The notes: generated by a model not told the origin, from the sequence alone. 43,475 nucleotides of DNA from Chloromonas sp. AAM2 (GCA_004335635.1 QAXH01006402.1:2502-45976); one strand, 5' to 3'. Shown: positions 1 to 12,700, numbered from the stretch's first letter. Made by a program: numbers and translations.

Positions 1-317
1 GCTGCGGCTGTCTCAGTCGGGGGGTGGAGGGCTTGGCTGCCTCCCCAAGGAGGCGGGTGGCCATAACAGCATGCCTTGCCAACAAAGCGGAACATGTCAT
101 CAGCCAGGATGGGGATGACCGCCACCACTGCTATCGCGGCTACCACATGCTAGTCGGATGGTTTGGACCACGTGTGATGGGTGTCCCTTGTGTTGTGTGT
201 GTGAACGTGGTGCATGATTGATGTCCATGCACCAGAGGGATGGGAGTTTGGACAGATTCTGTGCACTGGCGATGAGATTGGCAATGCGATGACTATGATG
301 TACACATGTACGCTTAC

Positions 318-1068
318 CAGCATGACTCCAGGCTCCAATCTCCCACACGGAAGACGAACGGGTCGTGGTAGTGGAGGACGTTATTGGACGAATGCATGCC
401 GTCCAGAAACGGCCCCAGTACAGCACCCGCGCTGAACATGACGAGGGTTTGCCGCTGGAGCCACCAAGAGGACCAGAGAATGCCTGCAGAAGCAAGGATG
501 CTGCGCAGGGAACTGGGAATAGCAGCGGCGTGCTTGATATTAACTGGGTACAGAGCATAGCATGGGAGCTGACCAGCTGAAGAGCTGCATCCAGAGGAGT
601 GCATCCAAGCCCCGAATGGCCTGAAGGGCAGAGTTGCTTCAAAGAGACAGTTATTGTACAGCTGCAGCATGTCCATTCTTACAATGCAGAAGAAGGGCCA
701 GGTACGGGTTACCCAGGCACCATGATGCAGCTATGGGTTACAGCCATACAAGGCTGCTGCTGCTGCAACGTACCAGCGCTGCTTCAATTCATATGCTGCA
801 ACTCACCTTCATTTGATGTGGCGCCACCCGATGCAGCAGAATCTCCGATGCTGACGTCTTGTGCGTTCTTGAAGGCTGCAGCAAGGTTGATGCGGTCAGC
901 CTGGTTGCATGGGGAAATGGGGCTGCATGAGTGGCATGGCCGGGCATGGGTACGACAGCCGGCCCGCGAGACCGCCACTGTTCGGTCGCATGCTCTTGCT
1001 TGACCTAGGGCTCGCATTCGCGACCGCATCGCCAAATCCACTCTCTGTAGCCTGGAGTTACAGGGCAT
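318..1068 (-). CDS. INSIG-like membrane protein, probably plastid-targeted (partial)
   Basis: Two exons join in phase on the minus strand: 1068-807 (start ATG at 1068, donor GTGAGT) and 483-318 (acceptor CTGCAG, donor GTAAGC). The first about 87 residues are rich in Arg, Ala, Ser and Cys and poor in acidic residues, which resembles a transit peptide. The second exon encodes a hydrophobic stretch with GPFLDGMHSS and ends in SLESCW. Its pattern (hydrophobic helix, then a Trp after a short loop) resembles the INSIG family, which in animals regulates sterol sensing in the ER; relatives in plants and algae have no firm function. The next exon should start with one base completing the Trp codon, but I could not place it before the window edge. 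A stop-free hydrophobic stretch at about 147-94 could be a further membrane segment. The gene is head-to-head with the DUF1499 gene, about 235 bases between start codons. The family call is tentative; the exon pair is firmer. Confidence 0.45.
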
Positions 1069-1302
1069 TGATGGCGTTACGAAGGATGAAGTGTGACCGC
1101 GACTTTCCGATGATCAGTGTGTTGTTCGCCTTGGCCATTGTTCTAAAGCACGTGTTCTAAAGCACCTGTGTGTATTGTACTGCTAACCATCTGGCTGCAC
1201 TCATCCTCAGCGTAGCTGCCCATCGTACTCCACATGCCAGGAACGGGGCCCGCCTGCGCCATGCTGAACACAAGCCCCAGGCCAATAATCACACGAGGGC
1301 CA

Positions 1303-3495
1303 ATGCAGCTCACCACGACCTTGCCAACTGCTAATCCCAGCCTTCACTTTCAAAATCTTTCACACAGCCAAAGGAGACACAGCCATGCTAGGCACAGCCA
1401 CACATCACACACACAGCCAGCCTCAGCTTTTCAGGAGCCTAATGCATTGCAATCAGCACCAAACCAAAGCCATTCCGGTCCGTTGACAACTAGCAGACGG
1501 CAGGTTGTGCTGCAAGGGCTGAGCTGGCCGGCAATGGCAGGACTTGGTTTCAGAGCGTTGTTGGAGGAAAAGCCGCCTTTGGAAGGCAGCTGCCCGACGT
1601 GTGAGTCACGTGCCATGCATTTCAGTCAGTGCACTGTACGCCTGCATTATCTCTCAGTTTTGGCCGTCTGGTTCTGCTAGGAGCCAGTAGTCTGCGTTGT
1701 GAACGGTGGCAATGGTTTGCCAAGCCCCGTATGACATTTGTATCGAACAGCAACAACCATATGCTTCACTTCATGCTCAGACCATGGTGCCTGCTGCCCT
1801 ACTTCACAACAGATCGGGTGGCGGCCTGGTGACCAGGAATGTATCCCATTTGTAAAGTGCTCTGGCGTACCAACTTTGGCCCATCACAACAATCTTTACC
1901 ACCCACACAGAACCCACAGAAAAATGCTTGGGCCTTAGACACCCACTGGTGTGCTCATTCGGCCTTGATGTGCAGGCATCGGTGTGGTTGACGGCACCCT
2001 GGGCAGCTGCTCGGGCGTCGGCCCCTGCATGTCCTCCTATGACGACCGGCCGGGGCACTTCATCGCGCCCTGGGCCCATGAGGAGCGGGGCTCGGAGAGG
2101 GCACTGGACAAGATACAAGGAGCAGTCGCACAGGTGGATCACCTGGAGGCTGGGACAGGAGACGTACAGATAGATAGACTAGGCCAACGGGTGAAGGAGT
2201 GGGCCGAGCGACAGGAAATGGTGCAACAGGGGCCGGTGGCACAGAGGCCTCTGGCAGGCTGTACAGACCCTGGGCTGTGCTCAGGCAGTTGGTTCCTTTT
2301 GTGGCCTCACTATGAGTTGGGATGGAGTGGTTGGGCAGGAGGGGTGTTTTGAGGAGGGGTAGGCAGGCAGGGTGGTGCGGCCAAAGGCATTTGATTGAAC
2401 GATATGCACATTTTCGGGCTCCGTTTTGGGTTTAACGAGGCATGCGGACAGGATTGCACCTGGAGGGGTTGGCCACCACCATTACTATCCTGGTGGGTCG
2501 CAATCCCCTTCACATGTAGGTTGGACGGGCTGGAATCCCTCCTCTCATGTGAAAAGGGGAGCCAGAATCTTTATCTGCCTTCCATCGGCCGGCTGTGCCT
2601 ATATTGTACGCCTTGCTTGTCTTGTTTTTTTGCTCAGGGTAAGGCAGGCCAGTGCGCCGCTCGTTCCATCTTGCCTGTGTAAACAGATGCTGGACATCGG
2701 TGCTCGACATGGCTGCTGCTTTTGCAGGCAGGCGGCATCACCAAGGAAAGGAAGCCCGGGTACTTGTATGCGGTCTTCAAGTCCAGATTAGGCACGGATG
2801 ACGTGGAGTTCCTGTTGCCTCCTGAGGACACCACAGTGAGTCAGACATGCAGCTTGCGTTTCTGCAGTCTTCTGCCTCTATGCCTGTATGCCATTGTCAT
2901 GCAGCGTCATGCCGCACTCTCATGCCCGGAATGTGCACTTGAAGAGCATGTCATCTCATGGATGATAGGTATACTTGGAATCTGGGGCTTGAAGGTCACC
3001 GCCGTCAGACATACATCTCGCATTGCCTACGCATCTCCATGCCATGATTATGGACATGATGACAGGAAGCGGGCTGGGGAGTGGAACTCTTCGGGTTTTG
3101 AAGGCGGCATGCACGATTCAAACCATCTTCTGCACTTTTCACCTTATCTGATCCTTGGACGGAATGCCCTTGCTCCCAAATCAGTAAGGGTCAATCCACA
3201 ATCCACATGGCATCTCAAGCTCTACTGTCGTGTAGTCCGTGACCCCTGTACCGAGAGCCATGACAATGTTTTGCCTGCCCAGGTGGAGCTGCGAGCCTCA
3301 TCCCGCATGGCAGCCTTGCCAGACCTTGGACGCATTGAGAAGCGTTTTGAGGAGCTACGTGCGAATTGCGGGTTTGAGGTGGTGACGGTTTTGAGAAACC
3401 GACAGCAAATCCTTGGCGTTGTGGAGAGCCCTTGGGACACCTTTGGACCCACACCACCCGCTGACGTTGACTACAACGATATAGATTCGCAATGA
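1303..3495 (+). CDS. DUF1499 family protein, predicted thylakoid lumen
   Basis: Four exons join in phase: 1303-1600, 1976-2133, 2728-2835 and 3283-3495, giving 258 residues from the ATG at 1303. An in-frame upstream ATG at 1234 would add 23. The mature part has the DUF1499 hallmarks: a GPCMSSYDD segment, then GYLYAVFKSR, DDVEFLLPP, and near the end ASSRMAALPDLGRIEKR. The first about 95 residues look like a bipartite plastid transit peptide: Ser/His/Arg-rich, then twin arginines (65-66) followed by a hydrophobic stretch and alanines, as in Tat-dependent lumen proteins. No enzymatic activity is established for the family. Donors are GTGAGT, GTGGAT and GTGAGT. Introns 1 and 2 each hold a copy of the dispersed repeat also found at 4150-4290. 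TGTAA lies 179 bases past the stop. The choice of start codon is the main uncertainty. Confidence 0.85.
1752..1837 (+). repeat. Dispersed repeat, copy 1 (intron 1 of DUF1499 gene)
   Basis: This stretch matches 4204-4288 closely (shared blocks include CTTCACTTCATGCTCAG, GGTGCCTGCTGCC and CTGGTGACCAGG), with several point differences. It lies wholly inside intron 1 of the DUF1499 gene. No coding capacity and no clear terminal inverted repeats are seen. It is probably a short non-autonomous element or a fragment of one. Confidence 0.65.
2498..2550 (-). repeat. Dispersed repeat, copy 2 (inverted, intron 2 of DUF1499 gene)
   Basis: On the minus strand this matches the left half of the copy at 4150-4203 (shared blocks CCCGTCCAAC, ACATGTGAA and GGGATTGCGA). 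It is in the opposite orientation to copies 1 and 3. It sits in intron 2 of the same gene. Confidence 0.6.
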
Positions 3496-3673
3496 TCTGG
3501 ATTAGCAATGAAATAGCCATTGCAAATCTGGATGAAGCTCGTCAGCTGCCCCACGCCATACTGGCCCTGCCTGTAGCTTTGGTTGGCCAACGCATGTTGC
3601 CCACTGATTGGTGAACGGACCAATCTGCTGTGATCAGCTCATACTGTGATTGGCTGCATGCAGAAATCATGTT

Positions 3674-3678
3674 TGTAA
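3674..3678 (+). terminator. Candidate poly(A) signal TGTAA for the DUF1499 gene
   Basis: TGTAA, the usual chlorophyte polyadenylation signal, occurs 179 bases after the DUF1499 stop codon. The motif is short, so this rests on its spacing and on the same pattern after other genes here. Confidence 0.4.
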
Positions 3679-4149
3679 TTGCCAGGCTTTACTCCTGTCT
3701 CTTGATTAATCAAACCATCTAACTCTGGCAAAAGCTGCACTTTTGGACACTTCTTGCTGCACTTCTGAGGCTAGCTAGAAATGTCTTTACACACCCGTAC
3801 ACAGCCCACATTGCCTAAAACACTGACACCGGCTGATTGGAGCCCATCACCCTCTGATGCCTCTTAATTGGCCAGGTTACTGGTGGCCCATCAAGCACCA
3901 TCTACCGTACCAGTTGCGAAAAACCTTGTAGTGCAGTAAAATGTACGCAAAACATCCATAGCATTGTACGGCAAAACTATCCATCTAAATGTCCACAAAC
4001 GGAGCACAAGCCCGGCACAATGACTTGGTAAAACAACTGAAAGAGAGGTACACCTGGCCAAAAGACACCTCAATGTGCAAGACTCACTACTGTTGAGGTG
4101 ACGTACCTAGGTCAAGCTAGAACTGCCGCTGCATGGCTTGGCAACCTTC

Positions 4150-4290
4150 ACAAGCAGGGAGGGACTCCAACCCGTCCAACATACATGTGAAAGGGATTGC
4201 GACACAACCACATACTTCACTTCATGCTCAGGCCAGGTGCCTGCTGCCATACTGCACGACAGATCGGATGGTGGGCTGGTGACCAGGCAC
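4150..4290 (+). repeat. Dispersed repeat, copy 3 (longest)
   Basis: This contains both segments seen separately at 2498-2550 (inverted) and 1752-1837, so it is the most complete copy. It lies in the spacer between the convergent DUF1499 and MAD2 genes. The rest of that spacer (3496-4645) shows no supported gene. Confidence 0.6.
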
Positions 4291-4645
4291 CCTTTACACT
4301 CGCTGCATATGGAATTCCTACGCCCAGCTCCGACCACACCCTGTTGTGGGTCATGCGATGATGACTAGGTCCTAAAGCGCTTGTGAGGAAGTGCTGCACG
4401 AGGCACACACGCTCTGCACTTCCAGAGTGCACATTCTCCCTGCCAGTCCCCTGGCGACGTGGAGCGCATCCCATTCCCGAACTTGTACCTTGCAGGTGGT
4501 CTGGGTTGCCCTGTCCACGCAACCTCGGCAACTAAAGAGATCCCTTCCTTAGCTATCCCACAATGATTCACTCTCTCTTGTGCACGTTGAGCAGCAGCCT
4601 GCTCCTTGCAGAAACCCTGTCCCTCCACCTTAACAGGCATGCAGC

Positions 4646-4789
4646 TCACAGCATGTCCTGGTCTGCTTTTCTGTACGTGACCATGGGCTTGATGGTGTGG
4701 ACCTGCACGGAAACAGATTTGCGGTGTGCTTGGCCATGCTGTGAAACCATGCCCTCAGTGACTACACACAGATACCACACATGGGTATG

Positions 4790-4820
<31 letters not shown>

Positions 4821-7800
4821 TGTGTGTGTGTGTACACTCAGGAACAAGCATGCAAGCTAAGCCGATGCCCTGCAGTGCCAAACACAGCCGCCATCTTCTT
4901 ACCATGCCTGCTCACGGTTCCTGCTGCTCGGCCTCTCTCTCCCCCTGCCCCTGCTCGCACTGCATCTGTCTGCCATCCCCTTCTGCCCCACTCTGCTGTC
5001 CAGTTACCCAGCCCTGCCCACCCTTTACCGTACCTTGGTCGTGAAGCCCCTCAGCGCTACCATGTCAGCGTTGGCGATGTTGCGTGGGTCGCTGTCCTCC
5101 CTGTACCATGCGGCAAGGCATGCGTGCACATGGATGAGGATCAAGGGACGCCACGCGTCTATGTTACAGCTACTAGCACTCATGGGATGTATGTAAATGA
5201 GGTAATTGTGAACAAGGGCGGGATGGGCTCGGATGGGTTGCCATCGTGCCCTGTCACAGCTACATGCCACAGCTACAAAGCACTCAGTCAAGACTGGGGC
5301 TTGACGCACTTGCCATCACGCCTGTCTTCGGCCTGTTACAGTGTAAACATGGGCCAGGCTGCGTTGCTGATGCCATGTGATCCCCAGTACCCCTGCTGCT
5401 CTGTGGACCGCATTGGCCCGGGTAATTGGTGACACTGTGACATGACCACTGACGCCAATGCATGACGTCGCTGCACATGCTTACTCCTACCAAAGCCATA
5501 GTTCAACATGCCCATGTCCAACATGCCCATGTCCAACATGCTGATGCCATGTGAGTGTTGGAAAGCCGCGAACAGTTGGTTTTGCTGGCATGGGAGTGCT
5601 ATATCAATGGCATGATGATGGCGCCTGTGTGGGACAAGGGCATAGCTGACATTTCTGGTTTGCAAACCAGCACTGATTCAGCCTGACTCCATGCCCAACA
5701 ACCAGAAGTGCATTTACAAACATGGTCACACCCGCCAATGCATAATGACGTGGCTGCTCATCCCATGGCGTATCCATGAATCCATGGCGTCACGTAATCC
5801 GACAAGCACATCTTCACGTGGTTCAACATGCTTGAATGCATCACATGCCTGCACGTTACACCCACCACTCTTCTGGCACATCCTTGAGATCGTCATCCAT
5901 GTAGACGAGGATGTCAATGGTGCCTGCGTATCATCAGCAATAAGTGGCACTATTTGGCGAGGTTTGAGAATCAGAGTGGGGTAGTTGTGCTGGTGCTGGT
6001 CCTAACTGATAGCAAAGTAGAGTCAGTCAGTCGAGTTGCTACTGGTCCTGACGGGTCCCAACGCATCAGCAGAGATAATTAAAAGAACAACATGGGGCAG
6101 CGGCAGCAGTTTGGTGCTGTCACTGGCATCAGCCAGTGATCATAGGCTTTGCAGAACATGCGGAAACGTACGTCCATGAGCAGTGGTTTGTTATTGGCAC
6201 TGTTGTCAGCCACTGTTACCCTTCACCCAGGACTCACATCTTTCCTCTAGCATGGGGAGGAAAGACACACTTGCTGCTATCTGCGCAAGCACAAGCGGTA
6301 ATAGGCAACTCAAAAGTGAGAGTGAGTGAGCATGTGACCATTACATGGCACCCACATCGCCAGGACAGTCTGCTCGTGTCATGTCACAGACCCACATGGG
6401 GCAACCTGACACAGGAGTGGGCACCTTGCAATCAAAACGACGCCACCATGATTAGGCAGCCAGCCATATGCAAGAAGATGCAATGGACGGGCAGCAGACA
6501 TGCATGCATGTGCATGACTGTGCATGTGCGAACTGCTTGGTACGTGCTTGGCGTGCCCATGTCTGCTGCTTACCTGTCTCATGATGGCCTTGATCTCTCC
6601 CTGGATCTCCTTCTCAGGCTTGGTGGGCACCGGCCTGCAGGCATGCCCACGTGACATGAGGGTAATTTGAAGGTCAAACTCGCTCGTACTATCACTGTGT
6701 GAGGCATGCAAAGACCCTCTTGTCTACAAGCAACACTGCACACCCACTCTACTGAGAGTCTTACTGTCTGCGAGCTTTGTAAAGAGCAGGGGCTGTGCGG
6801 GAGCCTCTTGCCTACACATGCCAGTGAGCTCTGCCAGACACACACATGGCGTAGCAAGCAGCCGGTAGGCAGTTGCCTATGTTCGCATGGCTGTGTTGGC
6901 ACGGTTGGTGCCGTTGCGACACTGTCAGCCTGCGGCTGACCCACCACGTGATGCATTCCTTCCACACATCTCCCAGTTCACTCTGCCCGTCCCTCCAGAC
7001 TTTCACGCCAAACCCAGTGCTTGTAATGCTCAGCTTGCATGTCAATGCCCAGTGCCCGTGCGCCCATGCTCGTGCCAGAATTCAACCGCCCTGCTCACCC
7101 ACCCCTTGCTTGCCAGCGCATCCTTATTGGTGTCAATGTCAAAGGTCCACCGCTCAACCACTTCCTTGGAATCCGCCTCCGTCACAATCAACACCAACTG
7201 CTTCAGCTTTCCGCTCTCAAGCCACACTGCAAGCGTGCAAGCGCCATACACACATGCCAGATCGCAGGCAAAGTCTCTTCGGTAATGTGCACTCACTATG
7301 GTGGTGCAAGTGCGACACGCAGTCCACACACAGTCCACAAACTACAAGCACTTGCAAGCAGTGTTCTCATCCAGCTGTCCATCTGAATGTCCATGCTTAG
7401 CCAGTGGCACAAATCCTTATGGCCAGCACCATGACCCCACCCCTCTACTTGTTGCCAGCCAGTCCACACCCATGTTTTCACGTAGTTTTCCCATGGTAAA
7501 TCCCCAGCTAGCATGCGCATGAGATTGCACTGGAGTACGCATGGAACCACCCGCTTCTCATACAGCCAGCCTGTGCATAATCCTTGCATGTGGCCACCTG
7601 TTTCACCTCCCGCCCATCAAAGACTCTTCTTTTGCCGGGTGCTGCAGCACCCAATTGCCCACCCACCCTTCATCTGTTGCATAATGGAGTTGAGATATTT
7701 CCCTAGCCCATCGTCCGTTGTGAGCCAAAGTTCACAACCGTACTTGTTGGTCCGGTCAAAGCTGGTCTCGGGATAGATGCCTCTTTGGTACAGGATGCTG

Positions 7801-8367
7801 CATGCACACAGAAACAACATGAACAAGCTGGTTGTGACATTGACTGATCGGTTCCATCAGTGAAGCCGGCAAAGGACACGGGACGGGATGTGTACCGCCC
7901 TGACCTACCCTGAGCAAGAAAGGCAGGAACAAAGGCAGAATCAGGCCCACAGGCAGGAACGAACAAGCAGAAAGGAAGGCAACGGCGACGAAAGACAGAA
8001 AGAGAGCACAGAAGGTCGGTCAGGAGGGTAGTCTAGCCATGACAACAGTTCAAGTCTGCCATAACACGTTTGTAACATTGCACTAGCGTGCATGGGCACA
8101 TGCCTGTTGGAGTTTGAAGGTGCATTGTCGTTTGCTCGCCTCGCCTACATCAACAGCAGTTGTCCCACCCGCGTCATGCGTCAGGCCATCTGACAGGACA
8201 AACACGCCCACAATGCATGCAACATGCCCACGTGCACATGTAAGTGTTCCTAACACAAACGCAAAGCATCCTCACTTGTTGATTGCGTACTGAAAGAACT
8301 CGGACACGATCTGTGCTGAGCCCTTGAGACTGATGGTCGGACGCTCGATCAACGTCTGGGTTTGCAT
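4646..8367 (-). CDS. MAD2: Spindle assembly checkpoint protein MAD2 (HORMA domain)
   Basis: Eight exons join in perfect phase: 8367-8276, 7797-7667, 7226-7103, 6634-6574, 6280-6238, 5923-5866, 5100-5034 and 4702-4646, giving 210 residues (human MAD2 has 205). Conserved landmarks in order: ISLKGSAQIVSEFF, ILYQRGIYP, KYGCELWLTTDD, VVERWTFDID, EIKAIMRQ, SVSFLPMLE, IDILVYMDDD, then the C-terminal safety-belt segment FTTKVHTIKPMVTYRKAD. MAD2 binds MAD1 and CDC20 at unattached kinetochores, changes between open and closed HORMA states, and inhibits the anaphase-promoting complex. All seven introns are GT-AG with G-rich donors; the last contains a TG repeat. On the minus strand TGTAA occurs about 350 bases past the stop (complement at 4294-4298). 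It is convergent with the DUF1499 gene. No missing or broken segment is seen. Confidence 0.96.
4787..4833. repeat. (TG)n microsatellite in the last intron of MAD2
   Basis: About 47 bases of alternating TG with a single interruption (GTGGTG near 4813), within the intron between MAD2 exons 7 and 8. Confidence 0.9.
5503..5546. repeat. 15-bp tandem repeat in a MAD2 intron
   Basis: The unit TCCAACATGCCCATG is repeated nearly three times. It lies in the intron between MAD2 exons 6 and 7. Confidence 0.7.
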
Positions 8368-9758
8368 GCTTGCCTGGTGGCACCTGCAGGCGCCTGCATG
8401 CATCCAGACACCCGTCAAAATGAAGTCATTCAGTGGTTGAGGGCCTGGCGTGGGCAGCTTCTGGATCTTTCCTTGGCTGAATGGCCTTTCATGGCTTGCG
8501 CATGGGTTGTGCCCATGAGTGCCCAGTATCACATGCACACGGTCACTGCAGCTGCCCAGGATACAAATGGAAACGATAAGCACCGGCGCTAAGCCAGCAC
8601 ATTTGGAACATGCGTGCATGCAGCATAGTCAAGGACTTGGTCGATGCGTCACCCCAGATACGCCTTCCGAGCCTGCCTTGTGTTCAACACGCACAAATTC
8701 ACCGCAATTGCAGGAAGCTACGTCGCCGGCTTTGGCTCTTGAGAGCAGCGCCGCGAAGTATGAAATTTGATCGCAGCAAACCCGGATATCAACCACCAGC
8801 TGTCACAGTCCTTAACAGTGCATTTCTTTTGTCTTGTAAGGCTTCGACTTGAGAGACACGAGCTGTAGGTGTGTTGCTTGTGTTTGTGAATCACAGATTT
8901 AAAAACCCTGAACGGTGACCCGGCTGTCAGTTGTTCACACCAATGCCCTCAACGGACCACAGAGCCACACCACGTTGCAGAACCAAGCAACTCTGCCAGC
9001 ATACTCAGCGCAGAACATGCAAGCGTCATGCACGTTGTGCAGAGCTGTACTGGTCGCTAGTGGCTAGAGATTCACATCCCGCTTTCAAGGTTGCATTACA
9101 TTACAGGAACATGGCAGCCTCTGGACAGCCAGACCACAGCAATACCTTAAATGCACCAGAATCACATAGCTGCCGAGTAGTTGCACGCATAGGATAGGTT
9201 TAAACAATACTGAGTGATTGGTGCGCGTGACGTAGAATGTCCATCAGCAAGTAGCATGAACCTGTGTACATGCATTGTTCCGGGCAAGCACGTAGAACAC
9301 TTCTCTGAAAGCTTTACCAGGAGCACGTTATCAATACCAGGAGCATGCTCATGCTGTCTTCAGCTTGGTCACTACTCCAACCCTGCATGGCAACAGACAT
9401 CGGCAGCCGCATCATTGTACACGCTTTTGCCCCTGCACCCTGGCTTCCTGCCTGCTTCCTTGCTGTCCTGTGTGGCATCAGGCATCTATTTTCCGCCAAC
9501 CACATGAACTCATGTCAATCTCGGGCTACTTCTCTTGCAAGCATTCATTGTATCCATCGCAACCACACTTCTCAGCAACAATGCTGAAGCCCACGAGGGT
9601 TGCAACTCTGCCTATCTGGAGCCCAACTTCGCCCCTCTACTCAATCGCACACTGCTTCCCTGCTTCCAACCCTCGGGCTGTCACCACCATGAGAGCCTAG
9701 GTCTTACAGTCACATCCTGCACATGTCCCTTCCGCCCACCACCACCATGCTACCCCAC
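8368..9758. other. Intergenic region, no gene seen
   Basis: This is the spacer between the MAD2 start codon and the last resolved WDR92 exon, both on the minus strand. It should contain the MAD2 promoter and the WDR92 3' end, including its short unresolved last exon. I found no other supportable coding exon on either strand. Confidence 0.5.
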
Positions 9759-12700
9759 CTAAGTGTCTGGTCAAACGCAGCGCAGCAGAACAGGCCCTCC
9801 TTGTCCGGGCTCCAGTCCAGGCTGCTGATGGGCTGGGTTGACATGTTGCGCGAGGCAAGCAGCTCAACACTGCCTGCCACACCCAACTCAACACCTTGAG
9901 GGTCCTGTAAACATATCAAATGAATGTCGGCAGAGGTGTGAAACTCAGCATTTTGCACGCACTCTGACGCCATTGCTGGAACGTATCTCTTAACAGCTCT
10001 GGTCCTCACACCCTGATCCTTCACCGTCAGCCTGCCAAACGTGATTTTGAGGACATCGCCAGAGGCAGCCTTGCTGGATTGATCAGACGTGCTCTGAGAC
10101 CGCCCTACCTTGATTTTCCTTTGGTCCGGGTAGTGGTACTTGTATAGGTGCAGCGTACCGTCCCCGCTGGCCACCATCATCACTTCCCTGTTCTGGGGCA
10201 GGTGCATGCAGCCCCACACAGTGGACCCGGCAGCCACCTTCTCAGTAAGACTGGAGAACCCCTGGGAAAGGGAGCAACATGAACATCAAGTAAGTCGTGA
10301 TTGTGCGGTTGGATCTGTCAGGGTGTTGCTGGGAGGTTGCAACCAAGGCTCTCAGCAGGCTGCGAGAACCCTGACAGTCTTGTTGTGTGACCAAGCAGGT
10401 TGGCTACTACAAGATTACATCGGCTGCCTACAAGATTACCCAACACAAGGCAACGGCTGCTTTGCCCCCTCGAACCACACGGCCTCTTGACCAACAAGGC
10501 AAAGCCGCATGGTTCACACCCTGCACCTGCTTAAGACCACTGCCCAGACCAGGGAGTCCTCCACCTGTTGCCATGCGCCTGCCCAAGCCCCCCACCTTTT
10601 GTGGGTGCTGTGTGCGTGCATCGAACACATGGAATTGGGCCTCCAGGCAGCACACCGCGAACTTGTTCATCTCGATGTCGCGCCGGTCAAAGGACACGCC
10701 ACACACGCCGTTCTTCACATTAGCTTCCCAGCGGACCTGGGCAATATGGCAGCATTGCGGGGATGCATTACGAGGCACAGGTGCTTTTCCTGCTACCACT
10801 ACATCCTGCATATGTGATGTACAGAATCATGCCTGCCAAAGCACGTTTTGAACCATGAAATTGTCTGAGTGCAAACATAAATCATCTGAAACGTGTGCAC
10901 ATTCCATGTACCTTACCACCCAAAACCCTCAACTCAGAGACCTTGTAACATGCTTCTGACGGGCTTGCATGTCAGCTTCATCTTCTCGTAAGGCATCAGA
11001 TGCATCCTGCGGACCTGACATGGCACACTGTGTGCAGTGCAATCTCTTACCCGGTTCATTCTGAGGTCAAACATCTTGACGTCCCCGTTGTCATACCCCG
11101 CCAGCACACACCGCTCCTCGTCGTTGTAGCTGTTGCCAAACGCAACACACCTGATGCACACACCACGACAATATGCATAATTTAGTCACTATACCTACAC
11201 TGGACGTGCTGACACGAGCTGTGTGGCCATTTACTGGGGTAGTTGAGTGAGAAGGTCACGGACCAGTTCAGCATCCGCCCTAGGGACCATTGTTTGTAGA
11301 AAAATCAATGGTCAAGAGGACCATTGATCAACACTGCTCCCATGAAATCAGAAGTGTTCCTTGTCCCTTCCTTTCCTCACCAGCAGTCCCGTATGTTGGC
11401 AGAGTCTGCAGGCTCAAAGGCGGCCACGGGCGCGTCCTGCTGCCGCACGTCCCACACGCGCACACACCCGTCACGCCCGCACGTCACAACCTCAGGGGCG
11501 CCGTACCCCCGGGCCTGCAGTAAGCCAGGCAGCACAGGCAGCAAAGCAAGGGGATGGGGAGCGAACCAAGGGCGATGTGTGCACCCGGCTTGCGCTGCAG
11601 GTTGCATGTAATGGTCGACCGCATGGATGATTGGTGGAGCTGTGTTCTCATCACACGACATTAGCAGGTGAGCCTACAGTGCTGCAGTTAAACCGATTCT
11701 TCCACAGTCCCTCATCCATGACTTTCTGTCAGGCTGCGTGTCCGTCATGCTCAGCGCTGAATCAGTCACCAATTGTCCTAGAGCAAAGCAGGCTACAGCA
11801 AGCAGAAGAGCCCTGATTCATGCACGCACCTGGCCACCAAACCCGTCTATCTGATTGACAATGCTTGCGTGTGCTTGCACCTCAAACACAGGTTTGTTGG
11901 TGTGCTCAAGGTCCCATAACTGAAGCTGGCCAGCGAAGTTCCCTGTAGCTAGGCGTCTCTCGACCAGACTAGAGGCGCCAAAGGTACCGCACTTGAAAGC
12001 ACTAGGCTTCTCAACCTCCTTGAGAAGTTTGAGATCTGTACCATCAAGCTCAAAGATCTGCAGATGGATCGCATTCAACTCCTTGTAAGGACGGCTTATG
12101 ATATGTGTGCTGTGCATTGTGTTCAATTCACGGGCCTTGGTATGGACATGAGTTGCTGTATCGGCCTGCTGTGTTAATGGGTGATGACTGATGACGTGCG
12201 GCCTGTGTCACATTGGTCATGCAGCCCTGGGCATAGCCGTGATACATGCCTGTTGCAGATTCTGGGCTGTTGGCCATTCTGCTGCATGAGTGCGGCCTGT
12301 GATTCTGCCAGTCACATGCAGCTGCAAAACGGACTGGTAGCTAACTAAGCAATTGTGTGGTCAATGAAACGCCATTTCCGTGCAGTGCACGCGGGGCCCC
12401 AATAAGCAGCGTTATAATCTATTTCGTGCCACACACGCAAGCTATCATGCCGTACCTGCAAGCTGCCTGTGTTTCGCGCATAGGAGCCCAAGGCAACGAA
12501 CTTTGCACTGCCTGGAATCCACCTACAGCATGCGTGGTGCCAGTGCCATGCACCCATGTCAGCTCCACATGCCAAGGCGAATGCATGCAACAGTCCGGCA
12601 GCCCATTGGTTCTTGCCCAGCCATTGCTTTTCTTGACCCAGCCATGGCTTTTCTTGACAACTTAACGCAACAGCATGGTCAATCCACACATGTATGTAGC

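Noticed and set aside
4563..5432. Long plus-strand open frame of 289 codons across the TG repeat
   Set aside because: It runs antisense through two MAD2 exons and a dinucleotide repeat, and its composition is Cys/Val repeats. It is a shadow of MAD2.
9710..9757. Very short last exon of WDR92 ending Met-stop at 9710
   Set aside because: It would need a 42-base intron and gives no resemblance to the family's C-terminus. Left unresolved.
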